Source: Zoroaster sp. YZ-2022 (Eukaryota; Echinodermata; Asteroidea; Forcipulatida; Zoroasteridae). Taken from it: a DNA stretch of 64,000 nucleotides. The notes under the pieces were generated by a model. It was not told the DNA's origin. It saw nothing but the letters and a program-made list of their open reading frames with translations, and did no database searches. The translations under genes were made by a program, and so were the position numbers. Shown here piece by piece: positions 1 through 10,763 of this stretch (within the stretch, counting starts at the first letter, position 1; each line of letters starts with the position of its first letter). The stretch lies in contig CM055837.1 in assembly GCA_029582265.1 (NCBI GenBank), forward strand, positions 6,709,926-6,773,925, read 5' to 3'.

Positions 1-14
1 TGTGAATGATTCAA

Positions 15-382
15 CTAAACCCTAACTCCCTAGGCCCATTTGCTTACACATAACCTGAATTGTGCAAAATCCTTCAATAGTAAAGCAAGCACATGACATG
101 TATGCACACATGTGTTTCTAATCTGTGATACATGTACATGGCCAGGGACCCTCCTTGCATGCATGGAGCAATAAACAGTGTCCACTGACCCAAGCACTGA
201 CCTTGCAATCACTACAACAAACATGGATGTACATGTAGCATGGAAAGGCAAGTATGCCTAATAACCTCAATCCTCCAAAATCCTTCACTTTAGCAAAGAG
301 CATGTAGCATGTAACGTCAATCCTTCAAAATCCTGCACTTTAGCAAAGAGGATTTTGGAGGATTTGGGAAGGTTAGGGTTAA
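15..382 (+). mobile_element. TTAA-B MITE, copy 1
   Basis: About 0.37 kb. One end reads (t)taaCCCTAACTCCCTAGGC and the other GGAAGGTTAGGGttaa. It matches copies near 5.1-6.1, 26.0-26.4 and 31.2-31.6 kb. TTAA ends and a CCC start suggest a piggyBac- or Kolobok-type non-autonomous element. Its short reading frames (MPFHGTCTSMFVVV and similar) recur in every copy and are not genes. Confidence 0.85.
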
Positions 383-395
383 AGGTACAACTTAC

Positions 396-484
396 TTTCA
401 ACAGGGTGGCATTCATGAGTGGTACCACTATGTTAAGGCCATGAAGAACGATATCTGATGACTCTATTGCACTGTTGACGTCTT
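396..484 (-). CDS. XPO4: XPO4 exon j (most 3' exon in window)
   Basis: 89 bp, phase 1 to 0. It encodes DVNSAIESSDIVLHGLNIVV and PLMNATLLK. The donor is TTGAAA/GTAAGT. Only 12 nt of intron separate this donor from a TTAA-B element at 15-382. The next exon lies outside the window. Confidence 0.92.
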
Positions 485-3400
485 CTGTACAAAAGAACAA
501 ACCAAAGAAAATAAGGCATTTACTTCAAAAATCCTTAGAACCGAATCAGCAGACTCACCTCTCAAAGAACAACTATCTGGTGGATAGGGCTGACTTAACC
601 CTCCTATGACTGCAAGGGTCAAAATCAGTCAAACTGTTGATATACTTGCCAAGGTATATCTAGTGCACTTACAAGTCAAACACTGTCAAACCTTACGTGT
701 AGTAAGTACATTAACCCTCCTACTACTACAAGGGTCAAAATCAGTCAAACTGTTGATATACTTGCCAAGGTATATCTAGTGCACTTAAAAGTCAAACACT
801 GTCAAACCTTACGTGTAGTAAGTACATTAACCCTCCTACTACTACAAGGGTCAAAATCAGTCAAAATGTTGATATACTTGCCAAGGTATGTCTAGTGCAC
901 TTAAAAGTCAAACACTGTCAAACCTTATGTGTAGTAAGTACATTAACCCTCCTACTACTACAAGGGTCAAAATCAGTCAAAATGTTGATATACTTGCCAA
1001 GGTATATCTAGTGCACTTAAAAGTCAAACACTGTCAAACCTTACGTGTAGTAAGTACATTAACCCTCCAACTACTACAAGGGTCAAAATCAGTCAAACTG
1101 TTGATATACTTGCCAAGGTATATCTAGTGCACTTAAAAGTCAAACACTGTCAAACCTTACGTGTAGTAAGTACATTAACCCTCCAACTACTACAAGGGTC
1201 AAAATCAGTCAAACTGTTGATATACTTGCCAAGGTATATCTAGTGCACTTAAAAGTCAAACACTGTCAAACCTTACGTGTAGTAAGTACATTAACCCTCC
1301 AACTACTACAAGGGTCAAAATCAGTCAAACTGTTGATATACTTGCCAAGGTATATCTAGTGCACTTAAAAGTCAAACACTGTCAAACCTTTACGTGTAGT
1401 AAGTACATTTACAGGTCCACCGTTTTTGACTGGTAAAAGCATTGTCTGTTATTGTTGAGGGTGGTTAAAATGACAGTATAAACCAGTCAAAAATGCCCCT
1501 GTGTGCACATTTGGGTCAACAGTCAAACCAGGCAGTTGACTGATTTTGACCTCTATAGCAACTTCCCACTAAAGTACAGACAGAGTAGGAGGGTTATAGA
1601 TAGTCCTGCAGAGGTTCATCGATAATGCAGGGCAGGACGGTTTGAAAATTTGTTGTTCAGTTTTTAAAGTCTTACATTTCACAAGCATTGCTTTTTTGGT
1701 AAATGCCTTCTTCAAGTGACACTTCCTGATTTTGTTTGTACTTATTAGGCCATAAAGAGAAATAAATGTTTATTTATAAATATTCTATACTGAGTCTACC
1801 AGAACAAAGCAATGTAAACTTTCTTTTGACAAATAATGAACAAACGGACCCCTTGCAATAACCCCAAATGCGACCAAGAAACTCACCGTCGTCAAGAAAG
1901 ACAAACATATCTCTAGAGAAGAGACTTGAGAGGAGTTCCATCATGAGAGACAGGTCTCTGTACTGCTCCTCCTCGGCAAGGACCTCAAGGCTTACCCTCC
2001 CACGATTGACCTCTGAGTAAGCCTGAAGTAACGCCAGAGACACCTCGTACATCTTCACTGACTCCGCCTGTTAAAATCAAACAAGTGCATCTTTGAAGAT
2101 AATTTACAGACATCCCCTTCCCCAAATTTCTCTGAAAGTTTGACATGGAAAGTCCATGTTCATATGAGTATAGTCGTCCAGCATTTGAATGTGACATCAT
2201 TCTTTTAGATTTCCATGGAATGGAATTGAGACAAGACATAAAACACAATAAAGGGGGCCACTTTGCATCCGTCACGTTAGCAGTTTTTCCAATGGTTGTT
2301 ATATTTATTTTTAAGTACCTGAAACCGACCAAAAAGTGTTTCAACATGTGAATGGACATGCAGGCTTATACTAGAACTAATTTGAGTTGATTTATTTAAT
2401 TTTTTAATTTTTTAATTTATTTTTTTACCCTCAAATTTCCATAAAAATTGGACGGAAAAAGTTACCTCACTTTTCCGTCCATTTGTTGATGGAAATTTTA
2501 GGGTAATTAAAAAAATAATAGTAATAATCAACTCAAATTATCTTTAGGATAAGCATGCATGTCTATTCAAATGTTGAAATTCTTTTTGGGTGGTTTCAGA
2601 TATTAAAAAAAAAAATTACAACCATTAGAAAAACTGCTAACGTGACGGTAGGAAAGTGGCCCCCTTTATTGTGTTTTATGTCACAAGCTAGCTGTGTAAG
2701 CGAAGTAAGCTGTAGAGCAGTAAGCTGTAGAGCTGCATGCCCTCAGCGTATTACCAATGAAAATTAAGCAAATGCAAATATTTTCATTCGGAAAATGCAA
2801 AAATATGAAGAGAAATCAGACCAAATAATCAATATAATAATTATTTGCGGTAAAAAACATAATTCTGGCTCTTGTTTTTGTAATGATTCTGCCAAATTCA
2901 GAATAGTTGGCGTTATGTACCTGTGTGAGGAAGCAGAGCTGATGCATGGCAACCTCCACAAATACCTCCAGGACCTGCTCCACGATATCCGCATAGTTGT
3001 GGTATATCCGCAGCAGCGACACGCTGTCGCGCACCATCGGCAGACAAAAGTTGAAGAGGTCGCTGGCCCGATTCACCTGCGTGCCTACGATGACCCCCTT
3101 GAGAAGACAGAGCAGGTGGGCTACTTGTAACTTGACGTCATTCTCGAGGGCGATACTGGAGAAGTCCTTGCCGTGTAGGAGCTCTTGAAAAGAGTGCTGG
3201 ACAGGGTTTAGGATCTGAGGAACAGGAGAAACCAAATCGGTACAGGATAAACGGAAGATTATAAAATCTCACGACTGTCAGCTACTTCCAAATTCAAATT
3301 TACTGGGTATTTTGGTCATTCCAGATACTCAGTTTCCATTGCAACAAACCTCATTTTCAAAGCGCTGCCTCTCCGGCGTGTTTGCAGGCAAGCAGGAGCC

Positions 3401-6400
3401 AGCCATGACCAGCGCCTGCATGAGACAGGCTCTGACGTCCAGTGGAAGGGTATCTAGCTTAGATGGTTTGGAAGAGTGAAGCTTGGCGAGGAGCCAGTAG
3501 CTGTCACACTGAGTGGCTGGAATCGCCCTGAAAAAGAGGAAATAATGGTAAAACTGACAGATTAGACAAACCTAATTCAGATGCATCAGAGTCGTTGAAA
3601 CAAAATAACTGCAATGTTTATGTATTCAATGAATAATTCTCTAAAATCATGACGATTCTCTAAAATCATGACGATTCTCTAAAATCATGACGATTCTCTA
3701 AAATCATGACGATTCTCTAAAATCATGACGATTCTCGAAAATCATGCAGCACTGCTTTTCAATGATAAATTAGAAACGGCACAGCAAACGAAACAGTGTC
3801 CAAATCCATCCCTTATACTCAAGACTTCAGAAAAAAAATGTACTGTACAAACCAGTGGTGTGATTTGACAAAAGTAAAAAATCCTGAAAAATGGGTAGCG
3901 GGCCTGGGTCTCCCTTTGGTCTAGAGGACAAAGCCCCCTGAACCTCCTGGATGTTTAATTTTGGAGGATTTACAGACTCTCCACATTTGGACATAATACA
4001 GGCTACTTCTTTCTTTCCTTGGTGGCTAGTTCTCTTGTTTCAAGAACATTTTGAAGCAAAAGGAGATTTGTAAAAAAAATTCTGAAATCAGGAAAAATCC
4101 TGAGAAATCACAGGTCTGACAAACTTCGACATGGGTTGTCTTAGGGGCGTGACTTAGTCTTCAACAGTGGTAGGTCAATCGGACACTCACTTGTCTTTTC
4201 TGTCGACTAAGGCCACCAAGAGATCAATAGTGTCCTTAGCTACTTCTTGCTCGGATGACCAGACCACGAGGTTGGACAGCACCTTCTGTAGGAAGAAATT
4301 GACTATCCACTGACCACCCTGGGAGTCCTGTCCAAAGACTGCATTGATTGGAAGACTAATCTGTAAGAAAACGGCGACGGAAAAATGATGCAGTTTGCAA
4401 AAATTGTCAATTTTGAGATCCATCCTGTGGTAGATCCAGTGACGGGGGGGGGGGGGGGGGGGGGTAAAGGAGAGCACTTGCAACCCATGTTCCCCTTTTG
4501 TCAGTTTCCCCCTCATTTTTGACATGGTACCCCTCCCCCTTTTCAGTCACCCCTGGGTTCCCTTCCATTGTTCTGTTTAATAAGTTTATGCCTACAGAAA
4601 AATGGTGAATTAAACAGACATCTTTTTACAGGGTTCAGGGTTTAAGATTAATTCATTTCCACATCAATCATAATACACCTACATTGTGTATCCTGCCTAT
4701 CAATCAGACGACACAGATTAACCAACTAGGTCAATTGCTACTAAGTCGGTCACATGCTTTCCTTTTAACCCTCCTACTATTGCTGCACTTCAGTGGCAAG
4801 TAGCTACAGAGGTCAAAACCAGTCAACTGCCTGTTGACCGAAATGTACACACAGGGGCATTTGTGACTGGTACTTACTGTCATTTTGACCACCCTGAACA
4901 ATACCAGACAACGCTTTTACCGGTCAAAAACGGTCGACTCATTTTGACCTGTAAATGTACTTACTACACGTAAAGTTTGACAGTGTTTGACTTTTAAGTG
5001 CACTTGATATACCTTGGCAAGTATATCGACATTTTGACTGATTTTGACCTTTGTAGTAGGATGGTTAACCCTAACCATCCCAAATCCTCTTTGATAAAGG
5101 ATTTTGGAGGATTGAGGTTATTAGGCATACCGTAATTTCCTGCGTATAAGACGCGGCTTATCTGACTTTCAAAGGTACGAAAACGTCACTGCGTCTTATC
5201 TAACGGTGCGCCTCATCTGGTGTCGCTTGAGATCAAAGTGATGATTACCGCTTGTGTAACTTTCGGTGGACCTCAACCTAACAAAGCGGCCGTGTTTTCC
5301 AATGAAGGTCGTTAGCGCAAGATTTTCATGCATTCATTCACCGAAAAAAATACTCACGAAAAACCTCACTTTCGTGTGTGACGTACCAAAAGCAGAATTC
5401 CCTGTTTCTAAAAATAGCATGCCCAACATCGCATTACCATCGCGCATTTTTATCTACAACGCTTTCTAATGACTAAGTCTCTATGCGATGTGTGCAAGGT
5501 TGTCAACTTTTGCCGTGTCTGTTTTTCACCTCGATTATTAATCACAGTGTATTACGCACAACACCGCGGGATCACTTGGGCCGCAACCAGACTACTTTCC
5601 TAGTACGACGCGCGCGTGGTGGTGGCGGCGGCATGGTCGTGCTATAGCGCTTCTGGCATGCACTGCACTACTGAGCGGTCATGGTGTGCCTTATACGGCG
5701 GTGCGCCTTGTACGTTGACACTTTAATCACATTCCCCCGATTCTGGGGTAATGCGCCTTATACACCGAGCGTCTTATACGCAGGAAATTACGGTACTTGC
5801 CTTTCCATGGTACATGTACATCCATGTTTGTTGTAGTGATTGCAAGGTCAGTGCTTGGGTCAGTGGACACTGTTTATTGCTCCATGCATGCAGGGAGGGT
5901 CCCTGGCCATGTACATGTATCACAGATTAGAAACACATGTGTGCATACATGTCATGTGCTTGCTTTACTACTGAAGGATTTTAGAGGATTCAGGTTACAT
6001 TGTATGTGTAAGCAAATAGGCCTAGGGAGTTAGGAAGGATTCAGGTTATGTGTAAGCAAATGGGCCTAGGGAGTTAGGGTTGATATATACAGGTGCGTGA
6101 CCAAGGCCAAAACTGGATAAGTGTATTTTAATCACAAGGATAAATCAAGTTTACAAGCTTTGGAGGTGTAATGCCCTTAGTCACTTTTGAGAATTACTGG
6201 TTTGATTTGCAGAAATTCAAAAGAAATATTAGTCATGGCCTCACCTCTGAATAATACTTCTCATGTAGAAGTAGATACGGTAACAGCCACCGTCTTAAAC
6301 ACCACACGGTGCTCCGACTGACCTGTGGGCTAAGAACCTCGGCTAGATCGGGTGATGCTTGCCTCTGCACCTCTGCCAATCGGAGAACAACTGATATTAA

Positions 6401-9400
6401 CCTGAATAAAAAAACAAAGACAAGATTAACCATCCAAAAACACATGTAAAAACCCAAAAACGACTGAGTTATTATCTCAAAAGATTATTACGTGTAGACA
6501 TGGTGCTGATTAGAGCATCTCATTTTTTTTTCTTTAAGAAAATAGGATAACAAATTCACCTGTCCACTAAGAGAAAGAATACCTCCCTCCAGATTATTCA
6601 CCAGGATCTGGAGGGAGGGCGTCCAAATTTGTTATTCTTTGAAAGACAGAGTGTCCAAAACTTTAACTTACAATAATTTTTGCATGTGTATTGCAAATAA
6701 AACAGGGTGTCCATTTAGTAAACATGGCATCCAAAAGACACCCAAAGGTATTGCTGCCTAATACTCTGCCTCCCTCTATTGACACAAGTGAAAAATTTCT
6801 TAATAATTTGTCACATTTTCATAAATCTACTGACATAATCAGTGGACACTCTCACAGATTTGTTTCAATATACACTTCTTGATAATCTTGATTGCACTAT
6901 TAAGATATGTTACCAACAGTGTTCAGATGTTCACTTTTACTGTTCATATGTTTCATAAATAAATCCCTTACTGACCAATCACATTTATCAAAAGGTGCAA
7001 TTTGACAAAAGTAAAAATTTCCTGAAAAATGGGGAGCGGGCCTGGGTCTCCCCTTTGGTCTAGATGACAAAGCCTCCCGGATGTTTAATTTTGGAGGATT
7101 TACTGACTCTCCACATCCCCCACAAACAAGAAAATAGAAGTGTGGACACTTCTCTTCTATCAAGAAAAAGATTTGTAAAAAAAAAAAAATCCTGAAATCT
7201 GAAAAATCCTGAGCAATCACGGGCCTGAATACATGCATAACACAACGCCTTCATCTCTGACATATCTTGAAAAGCTTGTGCAGTGGTTTATGGAAGCATT
7301 TACTGCCTCTGTCCGAGTTTATCCTGCACATATTAAGGAGTGTGCCTGTCATCAGTTTATCCAGCTTACTTACCTAACTACTTTATCTACTTTGTCGTCT
7401 ACTATGATTGGCTGGGATATATCGACGGATGACGTCAGGGCGTGCAGGGTCTTCTGCACATCTACGTGGGACGATTCTGCGATGGAAAACTTCATGATCG
7501 CCGGAGGAATCATTGGCGTCTCACCCTTGGACTCATTGGCTAAGATAAACCCTGTAAAAAAGACGCAAAGGTTACAGAAGATTAATAAGATAAATCGAAC
7601 AGCTAGACAGAAAGATTGTCAGGTAGACAACGGGCAAACGGATGTTAAGACAGACACACTAGCAGACTGATAGTTGGATCATGGAGTGGCATGGTCGAGC
7701 GGTTTTATCGGATTTGTGTTCTGATGGCTGAGTCGTCAGAATGTGGGTTCGAATCCCAACCGCAACGATGGTGCTTGTGTCCTCGAGCAAGACACTTTAC
7801 CATAATTGCTTCTCTCCACCCAGGGGTAAATGGGTACCTGTGAGGGCAGAGTTGGTTGTTGTGTTTGATTAGCCCTACATATATGCGCTGAAATGGCAGC
7901 AATTGAGCTGTATACTCCCCAGGGAGCTGAGATGGTTTCAGGAATGATTTATGAGCCTGATGAGCAGGGGTAATAATGTAATGCGCCTTGAGCACCAGTT
8001 TGGTGGATACGTGCGCTATATAAGTCTAAATTATTATTATTATTATTATCATGGGGGTCTCCCACTTGGACAGGTTTGCTTTAAAGATAAAGGCTGCCAG
8101 GATGAAAAGGCTGTGGGAGATATACAGCAAGAGAAACCGCCCGAAAAATATAGTAATGTTAAGACCAACCACTATTAGAATGATGAATGAATAATAAATA
8201 TCTCACCCTTGGACTCATTTTACATTTAACTCATTTATGTTTTTTCGGGAAAAAAAATATATACATATTTTTAGGGGCTTTAACTCTCCTACTATAGCTG
8301 CACTTTAGTGCCAAGTAGCTATAGAGGTCAATACTGCCTGTTTTGACTGTTCACCCAAATGTGCACACAGGGGCATTTGTGACTGGTTTTGACTGTCATT
8401 TTGACCATCCTGAACAATACCAGACAATGCTTTTACCAGTCAAAAACGGCTGACTCTTTTAGACCTGTACATGTACTTACTACATGTAAGGTTTGACAGT
8501 GTTTGACTTTTAAGTGCATTAGATATACCTTGGCAAGTATGTCAACATTTTGATTGATTATGACCCTTGTAGTAGTAGGAGGGTTAATTTTAATCTTGAG
8601 TAATAAGTAAGCAAACTCAAGGTGAGAAAGATTCGGTTTACGGGGTAACACAATGTGTAATAATCCCTTCTTGGAAGAAGTGGTGTGGTTCTGAAAAGAA
8701 CCGGTTGTGAGGATAGTTCTCAACGTTTCAAACAGTGTGCTCTGTCCGTCTTGAGGAGGAAGATGGAGAGAGCACACACTTATTACACATGGTGTACCTT
8801 ATCTTTCTTATCCAATCCAACACCCAAAGCTTCAAATCACTTTTTCTCGAGGTGAATTGTAAGGGGCAGGACGAGGGGAGGGGGCCATACCTGTTATAAG
8901 AAGAAGCCAGTGCAGGTCCTCATACAGATTGTGAAGCTTCTTCATGTCCAGGTCAATGTTGTGGGTAGATGCAACCCCAGTCTTGTGATGCTGTAACCTC
9001 AAGAGATGAGACTGCAGACCCGTCACTCTGTCCTCAAGAATCCTTTAATGTCAAGAAAACGAGGAATACGAAAGGTCCATTTCATGAATCCAGAATGTAC
9101 AGATGGCACCCTCCCGTGCATTTGTTTGAGGGAGAGGGGAACATTTTAGGGGGGGGGAGGGACAAAGACAAGGCCTTTCTTCCCATTCTCTTCACATCTC
9201 TTCACACCTCTCTGCAACAATCATTTACAATTACCAAAATTGTGTCAGTATTCATTAAGCTTGGGCGATAGATTTTTTTCATCCACGATATATCGGCAAA
9301 CATATCGCGATTTTCGATAATATCGCGATTATTTTTCATTCATGCATGATTGCTTTAGAGCCGATAACCACAGGTATGTGCCCCTCTACAAGCGTCACAA

Positions 9401-10723
9401 TAAATCACAAATTCGTTTGCATAGCGTGTATGTACTTCTAAGTAGTCCGTTTTTGTTTCTCACTTCTGAAAGCTGAAAAGACTGTCATAATTTTGTTTCC
9501 ATGTAATTTCTGAATTTTTTTAATCGCAATATATATATTTTTAATCACGATTTGTCGATATCTCGATAACTTAAGAAGATTCTCGATACCGTAATTGAAT
9601 AAAAAAAAGTTATCGCGATAATTTGATATTATTGTGTTATTGCACAAGCTTAGTATTCATACAGTATGTCGGTGTACGATAAAATTCAAATCAAGTGTTC
9701 AGCTATTTTTATGTTTTATTTTTCAGGAACCACAAAAAGAAGTCTTCTCTTCGTAGGGTTCGGTCAGGCTTACAAGCTAGTCGGACAACATGAGCACTTC
9801 AAGACAAGGGCCTAATAATGAGTAATCTTTTTAACCCAACACCTCCCCACTGTTAAAAAACAAAACACACATAACACATCGATATACATATATATAAGAA
9901 TGTTCCTAGGTAATGTATACATTGTCTTCTTACTTGGACAGTAACGGAAGGCTGTGTTCCGGGACGGCCCTCCCTAGTGCCCCGATGCTGCCGAGCTGAT
10001 CCTCAAACAGTTCCCTGTCATCTTCCTCAACCTCATTGATCTCATCTTCATCGTCACTCGCTTCTCCGTCTACTTTCTGTCGACATAAAATCAAAAGTCC
10101 ATACGAGCACAAACTCAGACCTCGGGGATATTAAGTAGCATAATGACATTCTCAATTTACATCTTATCAAAACGTGAGATAAATCTGCAATGGTCACTTC
10201 ATCACTGACACACATGATACAAATATTAACATGGCTACATTGGCAGTTCCAGGGGGAAGGGGAATATTCCTCCTTTTTTATTCCCAATTTTGGCAGAAGG
10301 GGTCGTTGTCACCTCGGGTATTCCCTAATGTTACCCAGGTAATCTCAATCCTATGCAGGTTTGTGTACTTTTATGATCGCCTGGGTGACAATGATCCCTT
10401 CAAACCAATTTCATCTTTACCATACGTATATCTCGTGAGACTGTACAATTGCACATGATGCTGCTGTAAAAAAAAAACTGATTTCTCCCTACCATGCAAA
10501 GTAAAATGTGTGGTTTGATAATTAATCCGTTCATAACAGTTTTTACCTGGTTGCGGAGGCCATCCGGTGCAGCCAGATGGCACTGGAGGTGCAGATTGAA
10601 GATCTGGGTGGCGTGAGACTTGAAGAAGCCATCAGGAAACTTATCAGTGTTCTCTAGAAGGGTTATCCAGCATTCCAGCAGCTTGTCATAGGCTTCCATG
10701 TACTGTTGATCATCCTTGTGCAT
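396..10723 (-). CDS. XPO4: Exportin-4, partial gene (ten exons)
   Basis: XPO4 is an importin-beta-family nuclear transport receptor built of HEAT-type helices. It binds RanGTP and in animals exports eIF5A and Smad3 and imports some Sox proteins (family knowledge). Ten minus-strand blocks translate to a continuous match to animal XPO4, for example QYMEAYDKLLE, CHLAAPDG, LYEDLHWLL, QWIVNFFLQKVLSN, VWSSEQE, EVFVEVAMHQLCFL, AEEEQYRDLSLMMELL and LHGLNIVVPLM. Every block is bounded by AG and GT and all phases are compatible. The joined coding length is 1,719 bp, or 573 codons, against about 1,150 residues in vertebrates. The last ~180 residues must lie left of position 1. About 390 N-terminal residues are expected to the right of 10,723, where I did not recognise them. 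No stop or frameshift breaks the exons, so the gene looks functional. Its introns are packed with MITEs. Assignment is from remembered family sequence, not a database search. Confidence 0.95.
595..1407 (+). repeat. 116-bp tandem array, 7 units
   Basis: Units start at 595, 711, 827, 943, 1059, 1175 and 1291, each with TTAACCCTCC. Exact 116-bp spacing and near identity indicate recent tandem duplication of the terminal part of the TTAA-A MITE. Confidence 0.95.
595..1597 (+). mobile_element. TTAA-A MITE with amplified 5' end
   Basis: A TTAA-A element (normal copies are ~0.31 kb) starting TTAACCCTCCTA and ending GTAGGAGGGTTAT. Its first 116 bp are repeated seven times before the rest follows once. 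It lies in the XPO4 intron between exons i and j. The interior is dense in GTCAAA/TTTGAC motifs. Confidence 0.88.
1887..2067 (-). CDS. XPO4: XPO4 exon i
   Basis: 181 bp, phase 0 to 1. It encodes AESVKMYEVSLALLQAYSEV and AEEEQYRDLSLMMELLSSLF, nearly identical in pattern to vertebrate LYEACLTLLQVYS and EEEQYQDLLLIMELL. The donor is GACG/GTGAGT. Confidence 0.95.
2235..2682. mobile_element. PAL-2 palindromic element, copy 1
   Basis: A 448-bp near-palindrome with ends GACATAAAACACAATAAAGG and its complement, and a central stem around GACGGAAAAAG/CTTTTCCGTC. It is flanked by a 4-bp direct repeat, ACAA (2231-2234 and 2683-2686). Other copies are at 38.7, 46.4 and 54.0 kb. It lies in the intron between XPO4 exons h and i. 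Confidence 0.9.
2921..3214 (-). CDS. XPO4: XPO4 exon h
   Basis: 294 bp, phase 0 to 0, 98 residues. It encodes ILNPVQHSFQELLHGKDFSS, VKLQVAHLLCLLKGVIVG and EQVLEVFVEVAMHQLCFLTQ. The acceptor lies after a pyrimidine-rich ttctcctgttcctcag. The donor is CACAG/GTACAT. Confidence 0.95.
3350..3527 (-). CDS. XPO4: XPO4 exon g
   Basis: 178 bp, phase 2 to 0. It encodes AIPATQCDSYWLLAKLHSSK through LMQALVMAGS to ERQRFENE. Less conserved than its neighbours, but collinear with the vertebrate WWNLAKQF to LMKALVLGG region. The donor is AATGAG/GTTTGT, a weaker consensus than the others. Confidence 0.9.
3636..3746. repeat. 19-bp tandem array, ~6 units
   Basis: The unit ATTCTCTAAAATCATGACG is repeated head to tail, the last copy being diverged. 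It lies in the intron between XPO4 exons f and g. Confidence 0.95.
3853..4118. mobile_element. hAT-like MITE X, copy 1
   Basis: Ends are CAGTGGTGTGATTT and the complement of AAATCACAGGTCTG, so short inverted CAG..TGTGATT termini. The flanks share ACAAAC. The same sequence recurs at about 7.0-7.2 kb and, inverted and internally expanded, at 51.0-51.95 kb. Confidence 0.65.
4191..4360 (-). CDS. XPO4: XPO4 exon f
   Basis: 170 bp, phase 0 to 2. It encodes ISLPINAVFGQDSQGGQWIV, FFLQKVLSNLVVWSSEQEVA and DTIDLLVALVDRKDK. This is one of the best conserved segments. The donor is ACAA/GTGAGT. A run of 21 G lies about 80 bp upstream of its acceptor. Confidence 0.95.
4444..4464 (+). repeat. Run of 21 G
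   Basis: Uninterrupted G homopolymer, which reads as C in the XPO4 transcript, about 80 nt upstream of the exon f acceptor. It probably varies in length. Confidence 0.95.
4765..5068 (-). mobile_element. TTAA-A MITE, reversed copy
   Basis: Full-length copy with TTAA at both ends (4765-4768 and 5065-5068). The right TTAA is also the left TTAA of the adjoining TTAA-B element, so one insertion used the flank of the other. Confidence 0.88.
5065..6083 (-). mobile_element. TTAA-B MITE, reversed, interrupted copy
   Basis: A TTAA-B element split by a 664-bp TA-flanked transposon at 5130-5793. The two halves rejoin exactly at GCA/TA/CTTGCC as in uninterrupted copies. A stretch of about 45 bp near the right end (GGCCTAGGGAGTTAGG) is duplicated. 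Confidence 0.85.
5130..5793. mobile_element. TA-flanked Tc1/mariner-class element
   Basis: 664 bp with inverted ends CCGTAATTTCCTGCGTATAA and the complement, and a TA target duplication (5128-5129 and 5794-5795). Internal repeats of GCGTCTTAT/GCGCCTTAT flank a CpG-rich centre unlike the surrounding DNA. No transposase is recognisable. The TA duplication points to the Tc1/mariner group; a pogo-like origin is possible. Confidence 0.85.
6245..6401 (-). CDS. XPO4: XPO4 exon e
   Basis: 157 bp, phase 2 to 0. It encodes LISVVLRLAEVQRQASPDLA and later RRWLLPYLLLHEKYYSE, matching the vertebrate LSAILRVSEVE and RWAKTYLLVDEKLY region. The donor is CAGAG/GTGAGG. Confidence 0.94.
6402..6994. other. Intron without recognised feature
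   Basis: Intron between XPO4 exons d and e. AT-rich unique-looking DNA with a short inverted pair around 6573-6650 (CCTCCCTCCAGAT / ATCTGGAGGGAGG). No coding signal was seen. Confidence 0.6.
6995..7228. mobile_element. hAT-like MITE X, copy 2
   Basis: Diverged copy of the repeat at 3853-4118. It shares GCGGGCCTGGGTCTCCC, TTTAATTTTGGAGGATTTAC and the GATTTGTAAAAAAA..ATCCTGA end. Confidence 0.65.
7374..7551 (-). CDS. XPO4: XPO4 exon d
   Basis: 178 bp, phase 1 to 2. It encodes FILANESKGETPMIPPAIMK, then HVDVQKTLHALTSS and DDKVDKVVR. The acceptor follows a T-rich tract (tttttacag). The donor is TTAG/GTAAGT. Confidence 0.93.
7683..8050 (+). mobile_element. tRNA-derived SINE, full copy 1
   Basis: The head resembles a class II (Leu/Ser-like) tRNA with A box TGGTCGAGCGG, a long variable arm, and B box GGGTTCGAATCCC. 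The body ends GCCTTGAGCACCAGTTTGG, then GTGCGCTATATAAG, then an (ATT)n tail. Pol III promoter boxes plus a simple-repeat tail define a SINE. Other full copies are near 18.0, 45.0 and 53.5 kb. The tail matches the LINE at 40 kb. Confidence 0.92.
8280..8587 (-). mobile_element. TTAA-A MITE, reversed copy
   Basis: Ends TTAACTCTCCTACTATAGC and AGTAGTAGGAGGGTTAA. Full length with TTAA on both sides, in the intron between XPO4 exons c and d. Confidence 0.88.
8630..8770 (-). repeat. Dispersed repeat P, copy 1
   Basis: On the minus strand it reads AGACGGACAGAGCACACTG, then TTTGAAACGTTGAGAAC, then a CCGGTTCTTTTCAGAACC hairpin. The same unit recurs at 21.5, 52.5 and 63.0 kb. It resembles ends of retroelements common in marine animals, possibly Penelope-like; the family is not settled. 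Confidence 0.6.
8891..9042 (-). CDS. XPO4: XPO4 exon c
   Basis: 152 bp, phase 2 to 1. It encodes ILEDRVTGLQSHLLRLQHH and LDMKKLHNLYEDLHWLLLI. The first G completes the Lys codon left open by the preceding exon. The donor is ATAACAG/GTATGG. Confidence 0.95.
9255..9651. mobile_element. hAT-type MITE with 8-bp target duplication
   Basis: 397 bp flanked by AGTATTCA (9247-9254 and 9652-9659). Ends AAGCTTGGGCGATA and the complement of TATTGCACAAGCTT. The interior is rich in ATCGCGATA-type palindromes. An 8-bp duplication with short imperfect inverted ends is typical of hAT elements. Confidence 0.85.
9934..10076 (-). CDS. XPO4: XPO4 exon b (acidic segment)
   Basis: 143 bp, phase 0 to 2. It encodes an acidic stretch (GEASDDEDEINEVEEDDRELF) followed by EDQLGSIGALGRAVPEHSL. 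The donor is TCCAA/GTAAGA. The acidic loop is longer in D/E than I recall for vertebrate XPO4, while the flanking helices match. Confidence 0.93.
10547..10723 (-). CDS. XPO4: XPO4 exon a (most 5' exon seen)
   Basis: 177 bp, phase 0 to 0, 59 residues from MHKDDQQYMEAYDKLLECW to HLAAPDGLRNQ. The acceptor is tttgtag before ATG CAC and the donor is CAACCAG/GTAAAA. The ATG at the exon edge is internal by alignment (vertebrate KDDMVYMEAYDKLLE), so it is not the gene start. The previous exon should end in phase 0. Confidence 0.95.
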
Positions 10724-10763
10724 CTACAAAACACAAACAATTCAGAAGTTGATTTTTTTTTTA

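Noticed and set aside
30..500. Recurring small frames MPFHGTCTSMFVVV and MLFAKVKDFGG
   Set aside because: They occur in every TTAA-B copy on varying strands and follow the MITE, not a gene. The exception is the minus-strand stretch 396-484, which is XPO4 exon j.
595..1407. CRISPR-like regular repeat array
   Set aside because: Units are contiguous with no unique spacers, and the context is an animal intron.
5065..5080. Telomere-like CCCTAACC/GGTTAGGG motifs at several sites
   Set aside because: They are single occurrences at the ends of TTAA-B and TTAA-C elements, not tandem telomeric arrays.
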